From Okapia johnstoni (taxonomy: Eukaryota > Chordata > Mammalia > Artiodactyla > Giraffidae): DNA of 64,000 nt. The notes under the pieces are model-generated. The model was given only the letters and a program-made list of their open reading frames with translations, made no database searches and had not been told where the DNA came from. Shown piece by piece: positions 23,771 through 34,823 of this stretch (the stretch's first letter is position 1; each line of letters opens with the position of its first letter). Position numbers and translations under genes: made by a program. Where the stretch lies: contig CM044306.1 of assembly GCA_024291935.2 (NCBI GenBank), positions 21,523,001-21,587,000 on the forward strand. The letters run 5' to 3'.

Positions 23771-26700
23771 CTGGGGTGTGGCCACAGGGGGTGGGAAGTC
23801 AGGGAGGGGTGAGGGCCTGGAGGAGCGCCCTCCTGGGCCAAGCTTGAGGTCCCCATTGCTTGTGCAGAAGCAAGGAAAGAGGGGAGACCCCAGGCACCCT
23901 GGGGGCGGGGTGGGGAGGATGGGCTGCTGGCAGTCCCGGATTTCTGTGGCAGGAAGCGGGGATACTCACCGGCAGGATAAGGTAATGTTTGACTTTCTGC
24001 ACGTGGCACAGAGAGAGCACAAAGCCCTGTGGGTTCCGCTGACTCTCTCGGACCAGGAACAGGCTGCCAGGAGACAAGGCAACGTGACCCGAGGACACAA
24101 GGCTGCCACCCGGACCCAGGTCTGTTTCCTCCCTGTTGCTGCCCTGCCCAGCCCTGTCCCTTACCCATCAACCAGGCCCTGCTGCCCGATGAGCCGCTGG
24201 CTCTCCTCGCGAGAAATGCGTCCATGGAACCAGGGTTGGGTGCGGTGGATGGCTGGGGTGAGGGGAGGCAGTTGGGTGGTCACTCTGGGGCAGGGACCCT
24301 CCTTCTCACCACCCACACCAGGAATGCTCAGAGAAGCCATAGCAGCCCCCTGCCCCTGAGGACGCCAGGCCCTCACCCACCTGCACTGAGGCTCGTGCCC
24401 GAGCTAGGGGTGGGCAGGCTGAGACGGTGGTTCGTCTTCTTCTGCAGAACAGTGGGGGACACAGGGGATCAGGGCATGGCTGGAGCATTACCAGCCCCTC
24501 AAGAATATAGAGCCTCTTTCTGCAGCTGGGTGCCTCCCCTCGCCCCTCGCTTTCCTCTTCCCGCTCCATGGAAGCCCAGATGGAGATCAGTACAAACACA
24601 CAGCTGAGTGTAGCCCCCTCACCCGCCAGGCCTGGGCCTCCTCCAGGGCGGCGCTCAGAGCTTCCCGGGGGTTCTCAATGACACGCCCGGCATGGCCGGA
24701 GAAGTCCATGGCCACCAGGGTGCTGTCTGAGACACTCCTCTGCAGGTTGGACAGGACGGGAAAGGGGTCAGATGGGACCTCAGTATCCCTGGCATGGGGC
24801 CTGGGTGCCTCCCCTCCCCCTGCCCACAACACCCTGTGAGCACTCACCAAGGGTGGGGAACCCCCACAGGGTGGACACAGGTGGCGGCACAGTGTCTGCT
24901 GGTAATTCTTATACAGCTGTACCCCAAACTGCGAGGTGGAGAGAGAAAGAAGGCCAGAGGTCACACAGATGCTGGGGGCTCTGCTGTGGTGCCCCACCCA
25001 GACCAGGACTCCCCAAGAATCGGGCAACATCCCTGCCCCTAGATGAGGGGCTTCCTGAAGCCAGTGCTGCAGCTCCAATCTTGGACCAAGGATTCTGAGA
25101 GAGCAAGGCTATGACGATGCCCTCTCATTCCAGAGACTTCCTGGGGGCAGAACTATAACTCCTCCCTCACGCCAGGGATCCCGAGAGCCGGGTCAGCCCC
25201 CAAGCCAGTGCCAGGACCTCACCTTGAAGAGGCGGAAGGCAGCTAACCAGCAGGTGCGGCTCTGCTCATCCTCAGTGCAGAAGATGCGAAGCCCCTTGTG
25301 GCCATTTCGAAGCTTGTTTGGCTGCAGGGAGAGGAAACTGGCTGGTCCCACATCTGCCTTTAGAACCAGATGTTGTTTCCCTTCTCTGTGGGGCAGGGCA
25401 GGGTGCAGGGAGAGGAGTCTGGGAGGTCCCAGAAGGAGCTCAGAAGCCCGAGGTAGGATCCTCACCTTGATACAGAAGCCAAAGTCTGTGGGCATCCCGT
25501 AGAGCTTGCGGCCCTGGGTCACCACGTACACGTTGGACTCGTTCACATCTGCTACATACTGCAGGTGCCTCGGATCCTGTGCAGCACGAGTGAGCAAGAC
25601 TTGGTACAGGCAGACCTTACCCCCCTCTCGCCACCTCCCCTAAACCAGCTGGGGAGATTTCAGGCCGAGAGAGGAGCAGAGAAGTGCCCCAGGTCACACA
25701 GCACATAGAAGCAGAGCCAGGACTTGAACTCAATTCACCTGCCTCTCCCACTGCTACCTTCCAGGGCAGGTAAGCTGGGAGAGGAAAAGGGGTAGCTGAG
25801 GGTCTCAGGGCCTAGAGGGTGAAAGGTCTAGGAGTTCCCACAGAGCAGGGGTGGCTCCTAGAAGCACCAGGGATGGGGTCTCCGAGAGGCTGGGGCTGTC
25901 ACCTTTAAGACCTCACCTTAGAAGTGCCCTTGGTGGAGTAATACAGGCCAGAGCGGCGCAGGAAGCAAAAAAAACGTTTCCAAAGCTTGCGCCCTGACCC
26001 CCGGAGCTGCAGGAAGCCCTGGATCTCTGGGAAGCTGCCTGCATTCAGGAAGTTCTGAGGACAGGAGAGCAGGGTGAGAGGCCTAGAGGTGGTCACACAC
26101 ACACACATACACACACACACATACGCCTTCCTAGCACCTGCCTTGGTGGCAGGGGTTTACATTTACTGTAATTTAGCAGAGGAAGAAACTGATGCTTAGG
26201 GCGGTGCTGGGCTTTCCACCCTATAGAGGAACGGCATGAGCTTCGGGGCCAAGAAGCCCTGGGCGATCCTGTGGAGTCAAGGCCATGAAATGGGAGTGGG
26301 CCCTCACCTGGATGACGTCCTCATGGGATATGCCCGTGTGTGCATCCAGACAGCTGGAGACCATCTTTTCTGGGAATAGGGAGTGCTGGGGGTAAAAGGA
26401 GCCAGGAGTCAGGGACTGAGGATCCAGGTGGGGGTTGGGGTGTCCGGGCCCAGACCCCCTCTTACACACACTCACTGGAGTGCTCTTGAACAGCTCGTAT
26501 TTGGCAAAGTTCTTCCGGAAGACGATGCGGCTGTCTCCACCAATGGGCCAGGCAGCCTGCACTTCTGCCACTGACTCATGGTCCTCCAAGGCCCGCTCTG
26601 GGGGTCAAGGGCAAAAAGCAGGGGTCAGTGGAGGCCAGTCAGGCGTCCTGGATGAGAAATCTGCCTAGTCCAAGGTGTGAAGCACTGCCTCCCAGGCCAG

Positions 26701-27474
26701 GCAGCCCCCTGCGCCCCAACTTACCCAGTGCTAGGTAGGGGTGGCACTCCACCAGCCCCCAGTTCTCGTCACTCAGGGAGTGAGATCTCTGCACCAGCAT
26801 CTCACACACGTAGCGAGCCGTGGCACCTGCCGCCACCTCCACCGAGCGGCAAGTCCCATCTTCACTGTACACCTTTATGACCTGCGCCCCAGAAATGGCA
26901 GGTGACTCGGGGAAGGGCAGAGGGTGGTTCTCTCCCACCCCCCTCTGCTCTACCCTCTGGGATCCTTGACCAAATCCCCTCCACCCAGCCAAGGTGGCAC
27001 TGTATCCGCCCCATCCCCTAGCACCCCATGCTCCCTGCCTTCTCTTTCTCAGGGCAACTCACATGGGGGCAGCTTGTGTCTCGAGGGAGCAGCCTCCTTG
27101 CACTGGAGGACCCCCCAAGAATGGGGCTCTGTGAAGAAGGACTGCAGAGCTCGGGGAAGGGGTTGGGGATGGAGGGCAGAGAGGTTGACTGCAGCTCCTC
27201 CTCTCGAAGAAGTTTCCTGGGGCGGGAGACGGAGGGGAGGAATTGATGGTAAGCTTCTGTGCATTACCCCAGTGCTGACCGCTCCCCCCAGCTTCCCTCC
27301 GTCGGCCAATACCCCACTTTACCTGCTGGTTGGAATGGGCAGAGGCTGAGACCTCTTCACCTCCCCAGACAGAGGGGCATCGAGAGGTGGGGGAGTCCCA
27401 GGAGGGGTCCCAGAGGCCAGGTACAGGTCTTCTGGGGAGCTGCTGAGATGAAGCGGAGACAGACCCAGCTCCAT
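23624..27474 (-). CDS. GRB7: GRB7, SH2 adaptor protein (14 coding exons)
   Basis: GRB7 is a cytoplasmic adaptor of the GRB7/10/14 family. It binds phosphotyrosines of activated receptors, including ERBB2, and focal adhesion kinase, and it acts in signalling and cell migration. The spliced frame runs from ATG at 27474-27472 to TGA at 23626-23624 through 14 exons (each listed). The coding total is 1599 nt, or 532 residues, which is the remembered human length. Order: Pro-rich N-terminus (about 1-100), Ras-associating domain (about 100-186), PH domain (about 229-338), BPS linker (about 340-425), and SH2 domain (about 430-527) with the FLVRES motif (LFLVRESQ). All introns are GT-AG and no stop interrupts the frame. 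An unusual feature is a Cys-rich linker, LCRHLCPPC, where I remember human as SRHLHPSC. The gene converges with IKZF3 and diverges from MIEN1. GRB10 and GRB14 are excluded by the close match throughout. Confidence 0.98.
23970..24063 (-). CDS. GRB7: GRB7 coding exon 13
   Basis: SH2 core with the phosphotyrosine-binding FLVRES motif: [20 protein letters not shown], then KHYLILP. Boundaries ggcag|CCTGT and CTGCCG|gtgagt. Confidence 0.97.
24165..24252 (-). CDS. GRB7: GRB7 coding exon 12
   Basis: SH2 domain start: [20 protein letters not shown], then IGQQGLVDG. Boundaries ccccag|CCATC and GATGG|gtaagg. Confidence 0.97.
24381..24441 (-). CDS. GRB7: GRB7 coding exon 11
   Basis: Sixty-one bases: [20 protein letters not shown], the linker into the SH2 domain. 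Boundaries ctgcag|AAGAA and GTGCAG|gtgggt. Confidence 0.96.
24623..24739 (-). CDS. GRB7: GRB7 coding exon 10
   Basis: Thirty-nine codons of the BPS region: [18 protein letters not shown], then [20 protein letters not shown]. Boundaries ctgcag|AGGAG and TGGCGG|gtgagg. Confidence 0.97.
24848..24928 (-). CDS. GRB7: GRB7 coding exon 9
   Basis: Twenty-seven codons: [20 protein letters not shown], then CGGSPPL. The segment has three Cys where I remember one in human GRB7. Boundaries cgcag|TTTGG and CCCTTG|gtgagt. Confidence 0.95.
25223..25321 (-). CDS. GRB7: GRB7 coding exon 8
   Basis: Thirty-three codons ending the PH domain: [15 protein letters not shown], then [10 protein letters not shown], which holds the conserved C-terminal helix with Trp. 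Boundaries ctgcag|CCAAA and TTCAAG|gtgagg. Confidence 0.97.
25466..25576 (-). CDS. GRB7: GRB7 coding exon 7
   Basis: Thirty-seven codons of the PH domain: [19 protein letters not shown], then FGFCIK. Boundaries cacag|GATCC and ATCAAG|gtgagg. Confidence 0.97.
25660..25755 (-). repeat. MIR SINE fragment in GRB7 intron
   Basis: Antisense MIR piece: agtgccccaggtcacacagc, then agccaggacttgaactcaat. Confidence 0.65.
25917..26054 (-). CDS. GRB7: GRB7 coding exon 6
   Basis: Forty-six codons opening the PH domain: [19 protein letters not shown], then [19 protein letters not shown]. Boundaries cctcag|AACTT and TCTAAG|gtgagg. Confidence 0.97.
26094..26125. repeat. (CA)n microsatellite in GRB7 intron
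   Basis: A short interrupted CA run with two CATA interruptions. Confidence 0.9.
26308..26385 (-). CDS. GRB7: GRB7 coding exon 5
   Basis: Twenty-six codons, [18 protein letters not shown]..., linking the Ras-associating and PH domains. Boundaries ccccag|CACTC and ATCCAG|gtgagg. Confidence 0.97.
26476..26597 (-). CDS. GRB7: GRB7 coding exon 4
   Basis: Completes the Ras-associating domain: [18 protein letters not shown], then [15 protein letters not shown]. Boundaries ccccag|AGCGG and ACTCCA|gtgagt. Confidence 0.97.
26725..26881 (-). CDS. GRB7: GRB7 coding exon 3
   Basis: Residues 103-154: [19 protein letters not shown], then CEMLVQR, the first half of the Ras-associating domain. Boundaries gcgcag|GTCAT and ACTGG|gtaagt. 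Confidence 0.97.
27063..27216 (-). CDS. GRB7: GRB7 coding exon 2
   Basis: Residues 51-102: LLREEE, then [15 protein letters not shown], the basic/Pro-rich region before the Ras-associating domain. Boundaries ccccag|GAAAC and CCCAT|gtgagt; the next exon begins in phase 0. Confidence 0.96.
27323..27474 (-). CDS. GRB7: GRB7 coding exon 1
   Basis: Residues 1-50: [18 protein letters not shown] and a Pro-rich stretch. The exon itself starts at 27479 with five untranslated bases after the acceptor. The donor is AGCAG|gtaaag. The start was chosen because it matches the family N-terminus and the acceptor lies immediately before it. Confidence 0.96.
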
Positions 27475-27479
27475 GACAT

Positions 27480-30177
27480 CTGAGGGAGAAGAGGAACAGC
27501 TGCTCTTGTGCCCTTGTCCTGGGGAGAGGGGCCAAGGAGACCTAGACCTCTTTCACCCTTCTGTCGGGTGCCTCTCAGAGTTTATCCAGCCCCTCCTCAA
27601 TCCCTCTCTAACTGGGGTTCCCTGGAGCCTCTGGGGAAGGGCAGAGTGAGCTCCTGTTACAAAAGGGGACTCTGAGACCTGAGAAAGAAGCATTCCTGCC
27701 TCATCACAGATGAGACAGGGAGCAGAACTCAGCGTTTGGACTCCCAGTCCAGTGCTCTTCCTTACCCCAGGTTGCCCAGGGGAAGAGCTGTGAGGGTCCG
27801 CTCACCACAGGCCAGGCAGCAGCGACCGACTCCCTGACCCACATACGGCCGGGGCTCAGTGTCACCCCTGCACTTCCCAGCGTGGGGCACTCACTCCTCT
27901 GGGCTCTGCCCCAGGTTTTCCCAGCGCTTTGTTGCCAGAGCCTGTTGTGGCAACGCCTGCTCAAGTGCTGAGTGATGCACAGAAGGGGAGAAGGAGGTGG
28001 GGAAGGACAGGAACCAGGAGGGCAGGAGGCGGGCTCAGTTGCAATGGGAGGGAGAAGGCGAGCCTGGGGCCTGCGCCCCAGCAGCCCCCAAACCTTGTGG
28101 GCCTTCCTTAGACTCCTCCCCCTCCCCAACTTTCTTTAGGCCTCCACGCCAGAGCCACCTCCTCTGAGAAGCCTTCCTGGATTTTCTACATTCAGACTGA
28201 AGGGCTCCCTCTCGGCCCTGTGCTGGGGCCACTGTACCAATGACTGCGCACCTGTCTTATCCACCCACTGGTCTGAAGATGCCCAGCCATCCCAGACAAG
28301 GCCAGGGTCTTACCCATGTTTTATTGCCCACAGGCACTATACGACATCCAGGACAAGGATAGAAGAGATGGGGCAAAGATGGCCACTAGTAGGTAGAGGC
28401 ATCGCAAGCCCCTCCTCCACAGGAACCAAGACCCTTTAGGCTAGGCTGAGACCTGGGAGGACCTGGGAGAACCCGCAGTTCTGTCCCCTGCCTGTGCTCC
28501 AGATACTGGGCCAGCGCTGTTAGCTTGCCTAAGGCACCCAAGATCTGCCCCCCCACCCCGCACCCAGGATGAGGCAGGTCCCCAACCTTTAAGTAAGGAC
28601 ATGAGGAGATTTGGGGGACAGGTGAGTCAGGGTGGGGCGGGACACACTGCCTGGAGCTCTCCATTCACCCTTGACTCATCTCCACTACTTCCTGGCTTAG
28701 GAGAAACACAAACAACCCTGCCTCTACCCATCCCCTCCACTCCCCCACCCCTCCAGAACAGGATTGGGGAGGAGGAAGATGTGTGTGTGTGGGGGAGGCT
28801 GAGGCTCCTCTGACATCATCTCCTCCTCCCCACCTTTGGCCTACCTCCAGTCCAGGTCCAGGTGCCATCTGCAAAGGTCCCCCTGTAGCCACCACCCAGC
28901 CCAGGAGCCCCCTCACCCAGGAGGGAGAGAAGAAAAGCCTGGCCGGGATTCAGAGGCCCATCTGGAGTGGAGCTGACCTCACAGGGGTGCCCCTGGGGTA
29001 CCTAAAGTAACCCAATGAAACATGCAGTGCTCCTTCTCCTGTCCAGGGCCCCCCAGACTTCCATTCTGCTGCTGCTGCTGCTTCTGCCCACCCTTAGCAC
29101 CCAGGACTCAGCTGGCCCAGGAGGGTCTCATCTTCATCACCCCTGGGAAATGAGGGTTCTTCTAATTCATATACTCTCCTGGGCATTCTGATCAAAGGTG
29201 TACTCAGGAGGAACAGGAGTGGAAAGTCAAGACACACAGGAAGACAGACACAGACAGGCAGACAGGGGAAGGCCCAGAGGGAGAGCCAGCAACGGGGCTG
29301 GTGGTCCTGCCAGGAAGGGAAAGATCCACCCACCGTGGAACACCAAGAGACACCAGCACAACACCAAAACACAAGGCCCCCACTCCCACCCGCTGTCTAA
29401 CCTCTGGCAAACAGCCCTGCTCACTTCATTCCAGGGAGGACTAGGGGAAGGGCTGCAAGAACCACCCGCTCCAGGAAGCCAGAGACCAACAGTGGCGTGG
29501 TCTGAGACCAGGAGGACTGGATCCTCTCCCATCCCAGAGGGAAGAGGAATCTGGGCAGTGTTTGGAAGGGGAGAGGGTAGATTTGAATCAGACTAGAGTC
29601 TGGCCTCTGTGGGGGGCAGGAAGGCTGACTCTAGATGGATTTAGCTTCCAGATCCCATCACCCAGTTCTCCAGACCCTTCTAAGGCAGGACAGGACTGGG
29701 GAGTCAGGACCAAAGAGAGGAGAGGTGGGAGAAAGCAGCCCTGGCTGTCTCTCCTGGGCAGCCACCTCCAACACCCCAAGAGACCTGAAACTTTCAAACT
29801 GGGTCCCTGGGAAGGTTTATTGAAGAAATCGACCCCCACATCAATCTGTCCCCTTAGTATTGAGACTCCTATCTGCGACTTCCCCGCCCCCGTGGCTCGG
29901 GCCCCACCCTCCTTCCCGCCCTCCCGGCCTCCAGCCTCCTTGTTTACTTCCTGAATCTTGCCCCACCTGGCTGGCCCCGAGGGCGGGTGGCAGGGCTCAG
30001 GGTAGAGGGCCTGTAGAAAACAAGGCCACCTTCGGTACCTCCCGGGGCGGGGGTGCGGGGGAGGGGCTGGAGGGCCGAGGCCTGAGCTGGGGCCTGGAGG
30101 TGGCGGGAAGGCCCCTGCCAGGCCCAGGAACCCCACGCCCCGCCCGCATCGGGATTTAGTCAGGAGGAAGGCTTTAC
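27480..30177 (-). other. GRB7: Probable GRB7 5' intron, no coding exon seen
   Basis: Lies upstream of the GRB7 start codon. It is moderately GC-rich with no recognisable domain and no strong repeat apart from short MIR-like remnants. Human GRB7 begins with non-coding exons several kilobases upstream, so this is most simply 5' intron sequence. Confidence 0.55.
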
Positions 30178-30300
30178 CTGTGGGGGAGCGCTTAGGGTGA
30201 GGGCTCAGGTGAGGAGGCGGGAAACCCCTAGCTGACCTGGAGTTGGGGGGAGGGCCCCCGGACCCTGCGGCCCCGCCCCCTCCCTCACTAGGAGAAAAAC
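30178..30300 (-). promoter_or_regulatory. GRB7: Candidate GRB7 alternative first exon/promoter
   Basis: A good minus-strand donor, CACAG|gtaaag, lies at the lower edge (complement of 30172-30177), with a GC box (gggggcggggcc) just upstream on that strand near 30270-30285. This is inferred only; no transcript evidence is available. Confidence 0.3.
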
Positions 30301-30787
30301 ATCCAATGGGAATGAGGGGGGCAGCTCTTTTAAAGTTTAATTCGGGAAGAATGCTAGAGTGTCTGTGGAGTTAATCATTACAGGCTGCTTGCCTTCACGG
30401 GGGGCCCCCCCAGCAGGATAGAGGGGGGTGGAGAGGGGAGAGCAGAGTCCAGGACAGGCGGACCAAGAGGGGGCATTCTGGAGGCGCAGTGGGGTTGGAA
30501 GGCCTGGCAACTGGCAGGCAGGTGCATTCTCCATCCCCAGCGTGCTAGGGAGACCCCGACTGGGATCCGAGTCTTCACCAAGACTATTCAGACGGACCAG
30601 GCAATCTGCCCCCCTCCCCCATCCGCAGAGCACACCCACTCTCCCCAGGCCCCACTGCGCTGCAGACCCTCAGCATCTAGCCCTTCAGCCTACCTAGACC
30701 ACTTCTTTCTGAAGCCAGAAGGGTTCCCCACCCCCCTCCCGGGGCCTGTCCCACCCCCACCTTCCCACCGGAGGGCTGTGCTGAGTT

Positions 30788-31010
30788 GCTCAGTTCAGTT
30801 CAGTTCAGTCGTTCAGTCGTGTCCGACTCTGCGACCCCCCAGGCCTGTAGCCTGCCAAGCTCCTCTGTCCATGGGGATCCTCCAGGCAAGAATACTGGAG
30901 TGGATTGCCATGCCCTCCTCCAGGGGATCTTCCCAACCCAGGAATGGAATCGAACTGGGGTCTCCTGTATTGCAGACAGATTCTTAACCAGCTGAGCTAC
31001 CAGGGAAGCC
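30788..31010 (-). repeat. Bov-tA SINE
   Basis: Antisense unit running from the cagttcag repeats and gttcagtcgtgtccgactct to gagctaccagggaagcc. A tgctgag-type direct repeat flanks it. Confidence 0.9.
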
Positions 31011-31861
31011 TGTATTGCTGAGTAAGGATACAATTCAGAGAGAGGAAGCTCTAGCAATTCAGAGAATCTGTCTCCTTTACTGCCCTCCAAATTGGAGGGT
31101 GCCCCGCTGCCCCCACAGAGACATCTGTCTTTAATAAAGACTTGAGGGAATTCAAACTGGGGTCAAAGCAGACGGAGCCTGGGAGAGACTTAGGGCAGCC
31201 CCCTTGGCATTGGGACACCCCTCCTTCTGGGGATGTGGGGAGGGACTAGTTTCAGCGGGAAATCTGCGGCGTCTCCGGGAGGAGAGAATCTGGATTCCTG
31301 CTTCCCTGACCCCATCAGCAGGTTGGAGTGTGTGTTTGGGGCTGTTGGGGAGGCGGGGTGGAGAGGGACGAAGGAATGGGGAGAACAGGGAGTGAGAACA
31401 GGGAAAGACTGAGGGCAGATAGTGAGGAGGGGGCAGGATGGGAGGCTGGAGGAAAAGAGAAAGTGAGGCCTCCAGAGAAACACAGCGGGAGGCCACATCT
31501 TTCTCCATATTCTCCAAAGATCTCCACATCCTTCTCCCGGATCTACTGGTGCTCCCCGCCCCCAAGACGAAATGCCGCGCTCTGGTCCTTACCTGGACCC
31601 TGGGTGTTGGCACACCTGGCTGGGGCCACCGATTTAGGAAGGGAGATGCCAAGCTCTTAACTACCTGTCCCCCTCCTGTCCCCGCCCTTGGCCTGACATC
31701 ACTGAAGGGGGGAAGGATGGGGGAGCTGGGCGGCCGCCTGTCCTGCCCACCTGGGCAGCCATCCAGTCAGCTCCTGGCCCTGAGACTGGCACAGCCTGGG
31801 GCCCTGGTGCGGCTGGGAGTGGGAGCAGATTGTCGTCTGAGACCGATCTCGGTCCCCTTAC

Positions 31862-31990
31862 CTGGAGGAGCCCCAGACGGAGCAGCAGAACACAGGGTCC
31901 GAAGTCCGGCACTGTCTAGGAACCTTGGGTACCTGGGCTTGATCTCAAACCCCCTCCCTCTTCTCTACAGGTGGTAGGAGAGTGTCCCGA
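31862..31990 (-). promoter_or_regulatory. GRB7: Candidate GRB7 non-coding first exon
   Basis: A strong minus-strand donor, CTCCAG|gtaagg (complement of 31856-31861), lies about 4.4 kb upstream of the ATG, close to the distance I recall for the human 5' exon. A second donor of the same quality is at 31587-31592. The 5' boundary is a guess. Confidence 0.35.
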
Positions 31991-31999
31991 CTTTGAACG

Positions 32000-32924
32000 T
32001 AGGAGTCGAGGGAGGTTGAGCTCTGTTGTCCAGGCTTCTGACCCAAGGAAACAAATTATCTTGGGCAGGTGGGGGCGGGGCCTGAGGGAGGGGCATGGGA
32101 GGAGGAAGCACCGGAGGAGGGGCGGGGACTCCCTGACACTCTACCCTGGCTGGGATTGTTTTTGTCCTTCTGTAGCAGGTGCCAGGGGAGAGACAGTCAA
32201 ACTGTACAGCCCCGAAAGCGAAGATCTAGAGTCCTCATGACCTGGGAAGGAGGAGCTGGGGCCTGGAAGATCAGAGAAAAGAGACTCGCCCACTCTTCCC
32301 CACACCCCTTCCCAAACCTGGTCTGTTCATTGGCCAATTTAGGGGGGCTGTCTGCTGCTCAGGGTCTTACCCCTTGGGGCAAAGGGCACTCTATGAAAGA
32401 GGGAAGCCAGCCAGAAGGATGTCCAGCAACACGGCCTGCCCCTTGACCTCCAGCCACAGTCTGACCACCCAGGCTGCACCTTGGCCCCTCAGGGGCACCC
32501 AGCATATATCCTCCCTTCTAAGCAAAGTCCATGGTCTCAGGTTTTCCTTCTGAAATCGAAGGGGTTAGGCAAGGTCTCCCAGTGGGAGAAGTGGTTTGGG
32601 GAAAGCTCTGGCCAGGTGCCAGGGGACTCCCCTTAGCACTGGCCTTCAGCAGTAGGCAAACACAAGGTTGGAGAGAGGGCCTTGGAGACTGAGATCAAAG
32701 GCAGCAGCCGCCTCCCAGCCCAAGTGGGTGACAGTTCAGTAAACAGACAATTCATAGGGGTGATAAGAGATCTGCCCTGGGGGACCTGGAGGAGTGACTC
32801 GATGCTCAACTTTCTCCAAACTCAGTTTTCCTTGAAAAAAACAGAGTGGACTAAGTGAAGAAGTGGGGAAAGAGGCAAGGTCACCTGGGCCACAGGATAT
32901 CTTGTGCAAAACATGGTAGACAAT
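32000..32924. other. GRB7-MIEN1 spacer, no gene seen
   Basis: No exon-like structure or clear repeat recognised. Confidence 0.5.
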
Positions 32925-33620
32925 TCACTCAATCAATCCTTCATTCACTCAACTAATATTTGTTAAGTACCTACTATATGCCAACCACATGCTTGGCACT
33001 GGGGATACAATGTGCAACAAAACAGATCCCACCATTATCTTCATTCAGCCTAATCAGGGAGACTGATGTTAATCAAAGAACCAGGGCTTCCCTGGTGGTC
33101 AAGTCATTAAGAATCCACCTTACAATGCAGGGGACACCAATTCGATCCATGGTCTGGGAAGATCCCACATGCCATGGAGCAACTAAGCCCGTGCACCAAC
33201 AACTACTGAAGCCCGTGTGCCTAGAGCCAGTGCTCCACAACAAGAGAAGCTACCACAACTAGAGAGTAGCCCCAGCTTGCTGCAACTAGAGAAAAGCCCA
33301 AGCAAAGCAACGAAGACCCAGGGGCAGCCAAAAAAGAAAAAGAAATCAAAGGATCACACGAATAATAAGAGATGACAGGAGACAACTATACTGGGAAAAC
33401 ACAGGGAGTTAGGGAAGACTTCTCCATAGAAGTGACAGTTGAGCAGAGGGGAAGTTGTCTGGATTGGAGGATTTGGATTGGTGGATGGGAAGGGGGAGCA
33501 CCTTTCATGATGATGAAACAAGTGCCAAAACCCTTGACAAAAGGGGACAGAGCATGCAGAGGCAGAGCAGGGTGGAGAAGGAGGGAGAGGAGCCCACACA
33601 GGTGTGGCTGAGCAGGTGTG
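32925..33620 (-). repeat. L2-type LINE fragment, interrupted by a SINE
   Basis: Old LINE pattern aatatttgttaagtacctac, then ttggcactggggatacaatg. It resumes after the CHR SINE at 33352 with gaataataagagatgacagg and agacttctccatagaagtga. Confidence 0.6.
33081..33343 (+). repeat. CHR-type SINE with target-site duplication
   Basis: Sense CHR element beginning with the cttccctggtggtcaagtca head and ending in an A-rich tail. It is flanked by a perfect 8-bp repeat, aatcaaag, at 33071-33078 and 33344-33351. Confidence 0.9.
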
Positions 33621-33713
33621 AAAGGTGTGGGGAAAGGCTTTGTACTCAACTGTGTCCCTCAAAATGTGGCCTCCAAATCTGCCTGGGCTTGTTTAAAAAA
33701 ACAGATCCCTGGG

Positions 33714-34001
33714 TTTCCCTGGTGGTCCAGTGGGTAAGAATCCTCCTGCCAATGCGGGGGACACAGCTTCGATCTCTGGTCAAGGAAAATTCCACATGCC
33801 ATTGGGCAACTAAGCCCGTGCGCCACAACTACTGAGCCAGCATGCCTAAAGCCCGTGATCCACAACAGGAGAAGCCGTGGCAATGAGAAGCCTGGGAATG
33901 GCAAGTAGAGCAAAGCCCAAGCAGCAACAAAGACCCAGCACAACCAAAAATAAGTAAATAAAATAAAACTTTAAAAAAACAAGCAAACAACAACAACAAA
34001 G
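33714..34001 (+). repeat. CHR-type SINE with 15-bp target-site duplication
   Basis: Sense CHR element with an A-rich (caa)n tail. A perfect 15-bp repeat, aaacagatccctggg, flanks it at 33699-33713 and 34002-34016. Confidence 0.92.
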
Positions 34002-34639
34002 AAACAGATCCCTGGGCCCCTCCCCAACTACTGAAACTTGGTCTCTGAGGACAAGACCCAGGAATGTATGGTATTGACAAGCCCTCAGGTGGTTGTTCTG
34101 TAAACCAGGTTTAAGAGCCATCCATCCTGTCTGTCCAGACCAGCAGGAACTATGGGCAGAGGCCAGACCCTACAGGGTCCATCTGAGCTTAAGTAGAGGC
34201 CCAGAGGAGCGGGCAGATTTATATTTTGGAAAAATCACTCTGGATGTTGAAGGATAGAATAAGTTGTAAAGAGAAACCAGAATCGGAGGTCTCAGTGCTA
34301 TAGGATTCCATTTATATGACTTTCTGGAGGGGGCAGAATGCTAAGGATAGAAAACAGATCTGGAGTTGAGGAGGAGGGAGAGGGGTTGACAGCAGAGAAA
34401 CTTGTGAGGAGGTAATGGAGTTGTTGTGTATCTTGGTCCTGGTGGTAGATGTACAATGGTGTGTGTCAGGACTGACAGAAAGGTACACTCCAGAGGGTGT
34501 ATATTACTGTGTATAAGTTATATCTAAATTTCTTAAATAGAAAAAGAAATGACAATGAAAAAGAATAGATTTATAAATCAATAGGGCAGCTTTAAGAGTC
34601 CAAGTAAAAATCCTTACATTTCTGGTCAATCGATTTTTT

Positions 34640-34823
34640 TTTAACATTTTTATGTTTTTTGATGTGGATCATTTTTAAAGTCTTTATTGAATTTGTTACA
34701 ATGTTGCTTCTGTCTTACCTTCTGGTTTTTCATTTGTGAGACATGTGGGATCTTAGCTCCCCAACCAAGGATCGAACCCGCACCCTCTGCACTGGAAGGC
34801 AAAGTCTTAACCACTGGACCTAC
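34640..34823 (-). repeat. CHR-type SINE
   Basis: Antisense: tctttattgaatttgttaca, then catgtgggatcttagctccc and cttaaccactggacc. Imperfect flanking repeat tggtcaatcgattttt / tggttaatgattttt. Confidence 0.85.

Noticed and set aside
23592..24359. 255-codon plus-strand frame over GRB7
   Set aside because: It is antisense to verified GRB7 exons and crosses introns; a shadow of GC-rich coding sequence.
31130..31140. AATAAA in ctttaataaagact
   Set aside because: No gene ends here on the plus strand; a chance match in an AT-rich patch.
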